This document shows, piece by piece, positions 13,216 through 20,076 of a DNA stretch of 20,076 bases. The DNA comes from WYZ-LMO2 sp040514265 (GTDB lineage Archaea; Halobacteriota; Archaeoglobi; Archaeoglobales; Archaeoglobaceae). How positions within the stretch are numbered: position 1 is the first letter of the stretch; each line of letters opens with the position of its first letter. The stretch lies in assembly GCA_040514265.1 (NCBI GenBank), contig JBEVCD010000046.1, positions 1-20,076 of the forward strand, read 5' to 3'. The translations under genes were made by a program, and so were the position numbers. The notes beneath the pieces were generated by a model that was given only the letters and a program-made list of their open reading frames with translations, was not told the origin of the DNA and searched no databases.

Positions 13216-15015
13216 ATGTTCGGATACTGCGGCAGGATTCTGAGGGTTAACCTCTCCGACGGGAGTGTATCGACTTTTGTGCCAGAAGAGAGCGACCTCA
13301 GGATGTTCATAGGTGGAGCCGGACTTGCTGCGAAGCTGCACTACGAAATGGGAACCTACGCCGTCGACCCGCTGTCGCCACAGAACGTCTTAGTTCTGAT
13401 GACGGGTCCGCTAACGGGCACCAAAGTTCCAGCCACCAGCAGACTGGAATTCTGCGCGAAGAGTCCGCTAACGGGCATATGGGGCGAGTCGAACTCCGGC
13501 GGTAAGATGGCAGCTTACCTCAAGTACGTGGGCTGGGACGGGGTGATAATAGAGGGGAGAAGTGAGAAGCCGGTCGTGCTCAGAATAGACTCCAACGGAG
13601 CGGAGTTGGTGGACGCGGAGTCGCTCTGGGGGAAAGGCTGCTACGAAACTCAGAGAGAGATAGAAAAGGAACTGGGGGAGAAGAGGGTTTCCACGGCGGT
13701 GATAGGTCCGGCAGGCGAGAACCTGGTGAAGTACGCATGCGTCCAAGTTGACAATTCAAGGCATGCGGGCAGAACGGGGATGGGAGCCGTAATGGGCAGC
13801 AAGAAGCTCAAGGGGATAGCGGTGGTTTACGATCCGTCGGAAAGGGTGAAGGTCGCCGTAGCCGACGAGGAAGGGCTTAACAGGGTCGTCGAGGAAGTTG
13901 TGGAGAGGATAAAGAACGACTTCACGTGCAACATGTTTACGCAGCTCGGAACGTCCGGCTACGTCGAGGCTGCCGAAGGCTTCGGGGATCTGCCGATAAA
14001 GTACTTCACGCAGGGAACTTGGGAGGGAGCCAGCAAGATATCGGGAGCGGCGATGGCTGCATCGATTTTGCGTGGCAACGACGGTTGCCTGGGGTGCGTA
14101 GTCAGGTGCGGAAGAGTGGTCGAACACAGGGGAAAGCTCATCCACGGTCCGGAGTACGAAACCGTGGCAGCTTTTGGATCCCTACAGCTGAACGACGACC
14201 TCGAATCCATAGTCGAGATAAACTACCTCGTAAACGACCTCGGAATCGACTCCATCTCGGCGGGTGTTAGCATAGCCTTCGCGATGTTTCTGACGGAGAG
14301 GAGTGTAGGGGGCTTCAACATCAGGTGGGGAGACGGCGAAGCTGTGAAGAGTTTACTCTACGACATAGCCTACAGGAGGGGTAAGGGGGCTGAGCTGGCG
14401 GAGGGTGTTAGGTACGTCGGCAAAAAGTACGGGATCGAAGAGCTGGCTGCCCACGTGAAAGGACTCGAAATTCCGATGCACGATCCGAGAGCGTTCGCAA
14501 GCCTGGCGTCAGCTTACGCAACTCATCCGAGAGGAGCCTGTCACCTGCCGCACCAGATGTACCTCTACGAGATGGGGAAGACAATCAAGGAGTATGGCAT
14601 CGTGAGCGAGGACAGGTTCAGCAACGACGGCAAGGGTATTCTGACGGCTAAGGTGCAGAACTTCTCCGAGCTCTTCAACACCATAACCATGTGCGCTTTC
14701 ATGCCCGTTAAGCCTACGCACATCGCCGAACTGCTCAGAGCTGTTACCGGCTACGGGTACAACGTGGAGAACATTTACGTAGCTGGGGAGAGGATCTTCA
14801 ACCTTAAGAGGGTTTACAACGTCAAGTGCGGTGTGACGGCTAAAGATGACAAACTGCCGGAGATAGTTCTGCAGCCGCTCGAAGGCGGAAGCGCTGGACA
14901 CGTGCCGGACGTTGAAAAGCAGGTCAGGGAGCTGTACGAGTTCAGGAAGTGGGTCGACGGAATTCCGAGCAGAGAGAAGCTGGAGGAGCTCGGCTTGGGC
15001 TGGGTGGAACTTTAA
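13216..15015 (+). CDS. Aldehyde:ferredoxin oxidoreductase (tungsten enzyme)
   Basis: Oxidises aldehydes to carboxylic acids with ferredoxin as acceptor, using a tungsten bis-pyranopterin and a [4Fe-4S] cluster. The product is 599 residues, the AOR family size. The cluster Cys are Cys291, Cys294 and Cys298 (CLGCVVRC) and Cys493, nearly the positions in P. furiosus AOR (288, 291, 295, 494). GRTGMGAVMGSKKLKGIAV in the N-terminal half is a family pterin-binding block, and the N-terminus YCGRILRVNLSDG is typical. The ATG at 13216 follows GAGGTGG (13204-13210), a clear Shine-Dalgarno that overlaps the alcohol dehydrogenase stop, so the two are translationally linked. The last 4 bp are shared with the convergent glycosyltransferase gene. 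Confidence 0.94.
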   Translation: MFGYCGRILRVNLSDGSVSTFVPEESDLRMFIGGAGLAAKLHYEMGTYAVDPLSPQNVLVLMTGPLTGTKVPATSRLEFCAKSPLTGIWGESNSGGKMAAYLKYVGWDGVIIEGRSEKPVVLRIDSNGAELVDAESLWGKGCYETQREIEKELGEKRVSTAVIGPAGENLVKYACVQVDNSRHAGRTGMGAVMGSKKLKGIAVVYDPSERVKVAVADEEGLNRVVEEVVERIKNDFTCNMFTQLGTSGYVEAAEGFGDLPIKYFTQGTWEGASKISGAAMAASILRGNDGCLGCVVRCGRVVEHRGKLIHGPEYETVAAFGSLQLNDDLESIVEINYLVNDLGIDSISAGVSIAFAMFLTERSVGGFNIRWGDGEAVKSLLYDIAYRRGKGAELAEGVRYVGKKYGIEELAAHVKGLEIPMHDPRAFASLASAYATHPRGACHLPHQMYLYEMGKTIKEYGIVSEDRFSNDGKGILTAKVQNFSELFNTITMCAFMPVKPTHIAELLRAVTGYGYNVENIYVAGERIFNLKRVYNVKCGVTAKDDKLPEIVLQPLEGGSAGHVPDVEKQVRELYEFRKWVDGIPSREKLEELGLGWVEL

Positions 15016-16058
15016 GTCTTCCAGTCCTCGACCTCCATTTTTCTGCCAAGCAGCTTGTAAACGGAAACCTTCAGGAGAGCTGCAACGCAGATCATGGTCC
15101 AGAGGGGAGAGTAAAAGAAAAAATAAAGCGGTAAGAGTCTGAAATCTATCTTAAAACTGGTCTTGATCGAGCACAAAGCGATTACGCAGCTCCATATTGC
15201 AAAAGCTGCCAGGACTGCGATGAAGTTCTTGAGCACGTGCAGCTCGAAGACTGTGAGGAGTGCGAATGGTGCGAACTTGGGCGAAATTAGCAGCAGAAGC
15301 GGAAGGAGGATGTACAGAAGCTTTAAGACGATAGTATCCGGGAGTACCAGCGCTATCGCCAAACCCGTGATTGCCGGATAGAAGGGGAAGAGGTACGGCA
15401 ACCAGAGGCGTGGTTTGACCATAACCCTCCTGAGATGCGCCAGCAGAGCTTCTGCTCCGCCGACAGCCCATCTTTCCCTCTGCGCTAGCCACTCCCCGAA
15501 CCTCGACGGAGCCCTGGTTACAGCTCTTCCGTCGACTCTAACTCTGTAACCGCTCAAGCCTACGCGTATACCCAGCTCCGTGTCCTCGTTTATGAACTTC
15601 CTAAATCCGAGTTTCGTCACGACTTCTCGCTTCGCGGCGAAGGCTGCACCGTTTAAACTGAGGCACGAGTTTACCCTTGAGGCGAGCTTTGCCGTCAGAA
15701 ACATGTTGAAGTAGTCGATGTTGACGAGCCTCTCCAAAACACCCTTTCCCTCAACCTCTTTGACAAACTCTATCACGTCGCCCTTGAACTCGGGAAGCTC
15801 GATTAGCCTCGTATCCGAATCCAGAAAAATCACATATTCGCCTTCGACTAGCTTTAGCGCGTCGTTCAGAGCTCTCCATTTTCCCCTCCTTCCGTTGCTC
15901 ATGGAGACCTTCAACTTGTATCTCCGGGCGATCCCGATTAGCTCCTCGCTCGGATCATCGACGGCCAGTATCACTTCAAAATCGCCCGCCAGCTTTCGGA
16001 CGTTTTCCTCGATGTATCCGGCATCCCTGTAGGCTGCTATCACCACCGAGGCTCTCAT
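15012..16058 (-). CDS. Membrane glycosyltransferase, family 2
   Basis: Processive-type GT2 enzyme of 348 residues. The N-terminal catalytic domain (1-210) starts MRASVVIAAYRDAGYIEE. It has the D-x-D motif Asp80-Ser-Asp82 (FLDSDTR), the acceptor motif Glu158-Asp159 (INEDTELG) and QRERW (193-197), the Q-x-x-R-W signature of cellulose- and hyaluronan-synthase-like enzymes. Four or so hydrophobic segments follow (about 217-239, 242-259, 263-297, 309-330), so it is an integral membrane protein that may polymerise and export a sugar chain. The donor sugar cannot be told. Its ATG overlaps the end of the universal stress protein gene by 4 bp (ATGA), so the two are translated together. At its 3' end it shares TTAA with the convergent AOR gene. 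Confidence 0.85.
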   Translation of the reverse strand: MRASVVIAAYRDAGYIEENVRKLAGDFEVILAVDDPSEELIGIARRYKLKVSMSNGRRGKWRALNDALKLVEGEYVIFLDSDTRLIELPEFKGDVIEFVKEVEGKGVLERLVNIDYFNMFLTAKLASRVNSCLSLNGAAFAAKREVVTKLGFRKFINEDTELGIRVGLSGYRVRVDGRAVTRAPSRFGEWLAQRERWAVGGAEALLAHLRRVMVKPRLWLPYLFPFYPAITGLAIALVLPDTIVLKLLYILLPLLLLISPKFAPFALLTVFELHVLKNFIAVLAAFAIWSCVIALCSIKTSFKIDFRLLPLYFFFYSPLWTMICVAALLKVSVYKLLGRKMEVEDWKT

Positions 16059-16876
16059 CTGCAGACTAGCACCGGAACCTCGCTCATCCTCAGAACGCGA
16101 TCGGAAACGCTTCCGAGCAGGGCTTTTATGCCACCCAAACCCCTCGAACCTAGGAAGATCGTGGAGGCTTTGAGCTCCCTCTGCTTCTCTACTATTACCC
16201 TCGCTGGCGACCCTCTGGCTGTTAGGAGTCTGAAATTTATGTTTCTACCTTCGAGTTCGGGACGGAGCTCTTCGAGGTTTCTATCGTCTTCAGCAACGTA
16301 GAGAACCACGAGCTCCCCGCCGGTCTTTTCGGCTATCTCCACTCCGTACTTCAGCGCGACGCGGGAGTGCTCCGAGAAGTCGTAGGCTACGAGTATCCTC
16401 TCGAAGAGTCTTTCACACGGCTTCTCGACCCTCTTATCTTCGTTCTCCACGACTTTAGCCTTAAAAACGTAGACCGGGACGCTTGCCTTCATTGCGACGC
16501 TCTCCGAAATGCTTCCGAGGAGGATCTCTTTGAACAGACTCCTCCCCCTCGCACCCATGACGACGAAGTCGTAGTGCTGCGAAAATCTCAGGATCTCCAC
16601 CACGGGGTTTCCGGTTGGGAACTCGTGAACTATCGGTTTCATTCCGTGAGACTCGATCTTCTCCACTATTTTAGGAATTTCCTCCCTCGCCCTCTTTTCC
16701 TCAGCCTCAATAAACGCCGAAGGGTCGAAACCGCCGCTCACGGTGCTCAGCTTTGTCGTGTCGATTACGAAGAGAACGCCGACCTCTTCTACGCCTACTA
16801 ACTTAAAATCGTCGAGGAACTCGAGGACGATCTTGCTGTAGTCGGAGAGGTCGGTTGGAAGCAGCATCCTCCGCAT
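16055..16876 (-). CDS. Tandem-domain universal stress protein (UspA family)
   Basis: Cytosolic nucleotide-binding protein of 273 residues made of two UspA domains (about 1-140 and 155-273). Domain 1 begins MRRMLLPTDLSDYS and carries the ATP-loop G108-x2-G111-x9-G121-S122. Domain 2 begins RILVAYDFSEHSRVAL and has G243-x2-G246-x8-G255-S256, one residue shorter than the usual G-x2-G-x9-G. This suggests that ATP binding is retained at least in domain 1. The start at 16876 has a TATA-like box about 24 bp upstream and no leader; a second ATG at 16867 is possible. It is the first gene of a two-gene unit with the glycosyltransferase, so it may sense or control that enzyme; this is inference from coupling only. 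Confidence 0.88.
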   Translation of the reverse strand: MRRMLLPTDLSDYSKIVLEFLDDFKLVGVEEVGVLFVIDTTKLSTVSGGFDPSAFIEAEEKRAREEIPKIVEKIESHGMKPIVHEFPTGNPVVEILRFSQHYDFVVMGARGRSLFKEILLGSISESVAMKASVPVYVFKAKVVENEDKRVEKPCERLFERILVAYDFSEHSRVALKYGVEIAEKTGGELVVLYVAEDDRNLEELRPELEGRNINFRLLTARGSPARVIVEKQRELKASTIFLGSRGLGGIKALLGSVSDRVLRMSEVPVLVCR

Positions 16877-16894
16877 GTCACAATTTCGACCTTT

Positions 16895-16904
16895 CCTTTA
16901 TAAG
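16895..16904 (-). promoter_or_regulatory. TATA box of the universal stress protein/glycosyltransferase unit
   Basis: CTTATAAAGG on the minus strand is centred about 24 bp upstream of the ATG at 16876. Confidence 0.55.
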
Positions 16905-16923
16905 AATGTGCCTAACTGTCAGG

Positions 16924-16934
16924 CGAAGACTTCG
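16924..16934. promoter_or_regulatory. Palindrome between the divergent usp and lrp genes
   Basis: CGAAGACTTCG has 5-bp self-complementary arms around one base. It is located between the two promoters and is a candidate binding site for the neighbouring Lrp-type regulator. No second copy was found. Confidence 0.25.
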
Positions 16935-16976
16935 AGCATCTTCCGTGAAAACGTTTGAGCGTGTGCCGCCTTTAAG

Positions 16977-16984
16977 ATTTAAAT
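16977..16984 (+). promoter_or_regulatory. TATA-like box of the Lrp-type regulator gene
   Basis: ATTTAAAT, itself a palindrome, is centred about 26 bp upstream of the ATG at 17007. Repeated AAATTT units at 16981-17001 overlap the start region and could be an autoregulatory site. Confidence 0.45.
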
Positions 16985-17006
16985 TTTCGTAATCCAAATT
17001 TCAAAT

Positions 17007-17477
17007 ATGCCGAAAATTGATTCGACGGACATAAAGATACTTCAGATTCTGCAGGAGGATGCACGAAAGAGTTTGAGGGAAATAGCAGAACGCGTCGGCG
17101 TCGCGGAGGGGACTGTTTACAACAGGATCAACAAGCTGAAAAAGCTGGGAGTCATCAAGAACTTCATACCCGTAATCGACTACTCCAAGCTGGGATATGA
17201 TCTAACAGCTGTTGTGGGCATCGTAGCCGAAGGTGGGCACCTCGTTGAAATAGAGGAAGAAATCGCTAGATGCGGAAACGTGACTGCAGTATACGACGTG
17301 ACGGGGGAGTTCGACATCCTCGTTGTCGCTCGCTTCCGCAGCCGGGAGGAACTCAACGATTTCGTTAAGAAGCTGGGGGGTATGGAGAACGTAAAAAAAA
17401 CTTACACGATGCTCGTCCTAAACGTCGTAAAGGAGAGCCACATGGTCGATCTCAGCGACTCAGGTTGTGTAAGATGA
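17007..17477 (+). CDS. Lrp/AsnC-family transcriptional regulator
   Basis: DNA-binding regulator of 156 residues, the standard family size. The N-terminal winged helix-turn-helix occupies about residues 4-52 (DSTDIKILQILQEDARKSL, then TVYNRINKLKKLGVIKNF). The C-terminal ligand-binding RAM domain (about 65-142) contains VTGEFDILVVARF and ends in the usual KTYTMLVLNVVKE strand. Family members bind amino acids and form octamers or dimers. It is divergent from the universal stress protein/glycosyltransferase unit and convergent with argJ, overlapping it by 18 bp. Plausible targets are its own promoter and the neighbouring genes, including arginine biosynthesis, but no target is shown. Confidence 0.92.
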   Translation: MPKIDSTDIKILQILQEDARKSLREIAERVGVAEGTVYNRINKLKKLGVIKNFIPVIDYSKLGYDLTAVVGIVAEGGHLVEIEEEIARCGNVTAVYDVTGEFDILVVARFRSREELNDFVKKLGGMENVKKTYTMLVLNVVKESHMVDLSDSGCVR

Positions 17478-18590
17478 GTTCAGCCTGACGTAGTCGTAGC
17501 TGAGATCGCAGCCTATCGCGAGACCCTCCGCACCTCCTTTATTTAAGTCCACGAGGATTTCGAACTCCTCGCACCTCTCCATAAGCTTTCTCGCGTCCTC
17601 CTCTCTGCCGGTAGCTCTTCCGTCCACGACGAGCCAGACTTCTTCGTCCCCTCTGAAGCATATCGATAACCTTTCGCTCGCTTTCGTAGAGTAGCCCACG
17701 GCTGCGACTATCCTGCCCCAGTTCGGATCGCGACCAAATACTGCTGTCTTGACGAGGAGTGAGGAAGCTACTGCTTTGGCTACGGTATTCGCCTCCTCCT
17801 CGCTTTCCGCACCGAGGACGCGAACCCTGAAGACCCTCGTCGCACCCTCGCCGTCCCTCGCTATTTGATGCGCTAAGTTCAGGCAGACTTCCCTCAACCC
17901 CTCCTCGAAGACATCACGCGGAACATTCTCTTTCATCGTCGAAACGAGCAGCACGGTGTCGTTTGTGGAAGTGTCTCCGTCGACGGTCAGCCTGTTGAAG
18001 GATGCGTCAACAGCATCTTTCAGCATCTCGTAGAGCTCTCCGCTGTCGAACGAGGCTGTCGTGAAGATGAAGCAGAGCATCGTCGCCATGTTCGGCGCTA
18101 TCATTCCTGCCCCCTTCGCAACGGCTGCGATCTTCGCTTCAGCATGCGAGGCTTTCTTGATGAACCTGTCCGTCGTGGTTATGGCTCTGGCGAAGTTTTC
18201 CGCGTGTTTGTAGCTGCTGCCGAGATTCGCAGCTACCTTTGCGGCGCTCCTCCTGATCCAGTCCATGTCAAGTCTTCTGCCGATGACGCCAGTAGATGCC
18301 ACCGCGATGTCTCTGGCGTCGCAGCCAAGCAGTGAAGCTGCTATCTCGCACATCTCCTTCGCGTCTCTGTAACCCTCTTCGCCTGTGAACGCGTTCGCGT
18401 TCCCGCTGTTCACGATCAGTCCCTCTATCCTGCCGTCGCTCACGTGCTCCTCGCATACGACAACTGGCGCAGCTCTCAGGCTGTTCCTCGTAAAAACGGC
18501 GGCGACGTTACCGCTGCACTTCGCCATAGCAAGCCCGTAGCGACCCTCCTTGATTCCGTTGCAGAGCACACCGACGTCGACGATCTCCAT
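17460..18590 (-). CDS. argJ: Glutamate N-acetyltransferase / ornithine acetyltransferase
   Basis: Transfers the acetyl group from N-acetylornithine to glutamate in the cyclic arginine pathway; some members also make N-acetylglutamate from acetyl-CoA. The product is 376 residues, slightly short for the family. It is made as a precursor that cleaves itself before Thr170 in KGAGMIAPNMATML (159-172), giving alpha and beta chains with Thr170 as nucleophile. Other blocks are NSGNANAFTG (61-70), DTSTNDT (206-212) and GRDPNWGRI. Whether the enzyme is mono- or bifunctional cannot be decided here. The ATG at 18590 is exactly 25 bp from a TATA-like box shared with pgk. The 3' end overlaps the Lrp-type gene by 18 bp. 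No other arg genes are in the window. Confidence 0.94.
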   Translation of the reverse strand: MEIVDVGVLCNGIKEGRYGLAMAKCSGNVAAVFTRNSLRAAPVVVCEEHVSDGRIEGLIVNSGNANAFTGEEGYRDAKEMCEIAASLLGCDARDIAVASTGVIGRRLDMDWIRRSAAKVAANLGSSYKHAENFARAITTTDRFIKKASHAEAKIAAVAKGAGMIAPNMATMLCFIFTTASFDSGELYEMLKDAVDASFNRLTVDGDTSTNDTVLLVSTMKENVPRDVFEEGLREVCLNLAHQIARDGEGATRVFRVRVLGAESEEEANTVAKAVASSLLVKTAVFGRDPNWGRIVAAVGYSTKASERLSICFRGDEEVWLVVDGRATGREEDARKLMERCEEFEILVDLNKGGAEGLAIGCDLSYDYVRLNSSYTT

Positions 18591-18607
18591 AGCTGTGCTG
18601 GGATGTA

Positions 18608-18620
18608 AAGTATTTTATTT
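18608..18620. promoter_or_regulatory. Shared TATA-like box of argJ (-) and pgk (+)
   Basis: AAGTATTTTATTT is centred at about 18615, midway in a 49-bp gap. The argJ ATG (18590) and the pgk ATG (18640) each lie 25 bp away. No other TATA-like box exists in the gap, and neither gene has a leader or Shine-Dalgarno. Confidence 0.55.
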
Positions 18621-18639
18621 CTCGCAAAGACTCGACCCG

Positions 18640-19863
18640 ATGATAGGCGACCTCCCGACGCTTGAGGACGTGGAAACGGAGGGAAAGAGGGTTCTCATGC
18701 GAATAGACGTAAACGCTCCGATAGTGGAGTCGAAAATCCTCGACACGACGCGTTTTGAAAGCCACATTCCGACAATAGAGGAGCTTTCGAACTCCAAACT
18801 CGTTCTGATAGCCCACCAGAGCAGACCGGGGAGGAAGGACTTCACGACGCTCGAAGGACACGCGAAGGTTCTTTCGAGACTCCTCGGGAGGAGAGTAGAC
18901 TACATCGACGAGATCTTCAGCAGCAGAGTGCAGGAGGCAATAAAGAGGCTCGAAGACGGAGAAGTCCTCCTGCTGGAGAACGTGAGGTTCTATTCGGAGG
19001 AAACTCTGGAGAGGAGCGCCGAAGAGCACGCGGAGTCACATCTCGTTAGAAAACTCGCCCCGCTCTTCGACGTCTTTGTCAACGACGCCTTTTCAGCCTG
19101 TCACAGAAGCCACGCTTCCCTCGTGGGGTTCGTTCCCGTTCTACCGTCTGTCGTCGGCAGACTCGTCGAGAAGGAAGTCTCAGCCCTCGAAAAAGCCCTT
19201 AAGAGCGAAGGGAAAAAGCTGTTCATTCTCGGAGGGGCTAAGATAAAGGACTCGGTCAAGGTAATGAAGAACGTCCTGGAAAACGGTATAGCCGAGAAGG
19301 TCGTGCTAACCGGCGTCGTCGCAAACTACTTTCTGAAGCTCTCGGGATTCAACATAGGCGAGGTCAACGAGAAGGTCGTTGAGGAGAACAAGGAGGGTGT
19401 GAACGACGAGGAAATGAAGAAGCTCTTGGAAAAACACAGAGAGAAGATAGTCCTGCCAGTAGACCTCGGCGTTGAGAAGGACGGAAAGAGGGCTGACGTG
19501 CCACTCGAAAAGTTCTCGGGTGAGAGGATAATGGACATAGGAATCGAGACCGCTAACTTGATAGAATCTCTGATACCAGAGTACGACATCGTCGTCATAA
19601 ACGGACCAGCCGGAGTATTCGAGGACACGAGGTTCGCAATAGGAACCTACGAAGTTCTGAAAGCCGTGGCGAAAGCAAAGTACAGCGTGGTCGGTGGAGG
19701 GCACATAGCTTCCGCCGCCTCCCTTTTCGGTCTGGCAAGCAAGATGAGCCACGTTTCGACGGCTGGCGGAGCTTGCATAAGGTACCTGAGCGGGGAAAGA
19801 CTCGTCGCACTGGAGGTAATTAAGGAGTACTGGAAGAGGAAGTGGGGGAATCGAAAGGAATAA
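18640..19863 (+). CDS. pgk: Phosphoglycerate kinase
   Basis: Interconverts 1,3-bisphosphoglycerate plus ADP and 3-phosphoglycerate plus ATP in glycolysis and gluconeogenesis. The product is 407 residues, the archaeal size. Substrate-side residues are Arg21, Asp23 and Asn25 in MRIDVNAP, HQSRPGRKD (59-67) and FVNDAFSACHRSHAS (146-160). The nucleotide side shows GGAKIKDS (198-205), NGPAGVFED and the C-terminal GGGHIASAA. The frame stays open back to 18550, but that part runs across argJ, and family similarity begins at MIGDLPTLEDV, so the ATG at 18640 is used. The mRNA is probably leaderless from the TATA-like box shared with argJ. The stop codon TAA is part of the TATA box of the following tRNA gene. 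Confidence 0.94.
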   Translation: MIGDLPTLEDVETEGKRVLMRIDVNAPIVESKILDTTRFESHIPTIEELSNSKLVLIAHQSRPGRKDFTTLEGHAKVLSRLLGRRVDYIDEIFSSRVQEAIKRLEDGEVLLLENVRFYSEETLERSAEEHAESHLVRKLAPLFDVFVNDAFSACHRSHASLVGFVPVLPSVVGRLVEKEVSALEKALKSEGKKLFILGGAKIKDSVKVMKNVLENGIAEKVVLTGVVANYFLKLSGFNIGEVNEKVVEENKEGVNDEEMKKLLEKHREKIVLPVDLGVEKDGKRADVPLEKFSGERIMDIGIETANLIESLIPEYDIVVINGPAGVFEDTRFAIGTYEVLKAVAKAKYSVVGGGHIASAASLFGLASKMSHVSTAGGACIRYLSGERLVALEVIKEYWKRKWGNRKE

Positions 19864-19868
19864 AAGTA
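19856..19868 (+). promoter_or_regulatory. Promoter of tRNA-Thr(GGT) overlapping the pgk stop codon
   Basis: GGAATAAAAGTAG is centred about 26 bp upstream of the tRNA 5' end, preceded by GAAA as a BRE-like part. The pgk TAA (19861-19863) lies inside it. Confidence 0.55.
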
Positions 19869-19888
19869 GCAAGCTCCCAACTACAACA

Positions 19889-19961
19889 GCCACGGTAGCT
19901 CAGCGGGTAGAGCGTTGCCTTGGTAAGGCAAAGGTCCCGGGTTCAAATCCCGGCCGTGGCT
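19889..19961 (+). tRNA. tRNA-Thr (anticodon GGT)
   Basis: The acceptor GCCACGG pairs with CCGTGGC with discriminator T. The anticodon stem TTGCC/GGCAA carries loop TTGGTAA, giving anticodon GGT (19922-19924), which reads ACC and ACU. The T-loop is GGTTCAAATCC. CCA is not encoded. It is the second threonine isoacceptor in the window. Confidence 0.95.
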
Positions 19962-19980
19962 TTCTTTAAATCTTTCTTCT
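19962..19980 (+). terminator. T-rich terminator of tRNA-Thr(GGT)
   Basis: Several T clusters (TTCTTT, TCTTTCTTCT) follow the tRNA 3' end directly. Confidence 0.45.
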
Positions 19981-20006
19981 GAAATCCATATACCCGTGGC
20001 TCCTCT

Positions 20007-20076
20007 TCAGCATCGCTCAAATCCAAGGTCTTTGGGCAATTCAAGGAGTTCGGAAAGGTTAATCGAGGTCCGCCAG
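20007..20076 (-). CDS. Possible 3' end of an unidentified minus-strand gene (partial)
   Basis: The minus strand is open from the window edge to a TGA (complement of 20007-20009) and reads WRTSINLSELLELPKDLGFERC. The mix of hydrophobic and charged residues looks like protein, but 22 residues are too few to assign a family. The plus-strand frames are less protein-like. The gene would converge on tRNA-Thr(GGT). Confidence 0.3.
   Translation of the reverse strand, partial: WRTSINLSELLELPKDLGFERC

Noticed and set aside
18550..18639. N-terminal extension of phosphoglycerate kinase
   Set aside because: It overlaps the start of argJ and the shared promoter; the family N-terminus is at 18640.
1..20076. 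CRISPR array, defence cassette or prophage
   Set aside because: No regularly spaced short repeats, cas-like, toxin-antitoxin, restriction or phage structural genes were seen. The only long repeat is the deoA tract, and the only mobile trace is the transposase relic.

Overview
The window looks like a chromosomal stretch of a thermophilic euryarchaeon, most likely of the order Archaeoglobales. The archaeal signs are sn-glycerol-1-phosphate dehydrogenase (archaeal lipid backbone), two AMP phosphorylase (archaeal DeoA) genes, a tungsten aldehyde:ferredoxin oxidoreductase, archaeal-type TruD and phosphoglycerate kinase, four tRNA genes without encoded CCA, and many genes whose ATG lies about 25 bp downstream of an A/T-rich TATA-like box with no leader. 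The order tandem AMP phosphorylases then citrate synthase matches what I remember of Archaeoglobus fulgidus; that is recollection, not a search. Proteins are rich in Arg, Glu and Lys, as expected of a thermophile.

Layout. 1-470: a decayed IS6/IS240-like DDE transposase. 512-5204 (+): deoA copy 1, deoA copy 2, citrate synthase and an ITPase-type pyrophosphatase, closely packed. 5180-6334 (-): HD-domain phosphohydrolase. 6428-7666 (+): TruD. 7635-8378 (-): Sir2 deacylase. 8410-9864 (+): membrane-anchored thioredoxin-like protein, then glycerol-1-phosphate dehydrogenase. 9902-10175: tRNA-Gly(TCC) and a convergent tRNA-Glu(TTC). 10204-11788 (-): thiC and, upstream of it, a MazG-type pyrophosphohydrolase. 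11838-11910 (+): tRNA-Thr(CGT). 12063-15015 (+): iron alcohol dehydrogenase plus aldehyde:ferredoxin oxidoreductase, a pair that could interconvert alcohol, aldehyde and acid. 15012-16876 (-): universal stress protein coupled to a membrane glycosyltransferase. 17007-17477 (+): Lrp/AsnC regulator. 17460-18590 (-): argJ. 18640-19863 (+): pgk. 19889-19961 (+): tRNA-Thr(GGT). The right edge may hold the 3' end of a minus-strand gene.

Most of the content is housekeeping metabolism. I found no convincing new defence, mobile or biosynthetic system. The strongest signals are: (a) an 892-bp stretch with no difference between the two tandem AMP phosphorylase genes, bounded by diverged ends, which points to recent gene conversion; copy 1 also has Thr in place of the expected phosphate-loop Lys; (b) very compact transcription architecture. 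This includes single TATA-like boxes placed symmetrically between divergent genes (mazG/tRNA-Thr and argJ/pgk), interlocked divergent promoters (sir2/thioredoxin), tRNA promoters built on the stop codons of thiC and pgk, and 3' overlaps at every convergent pair of protein genes.
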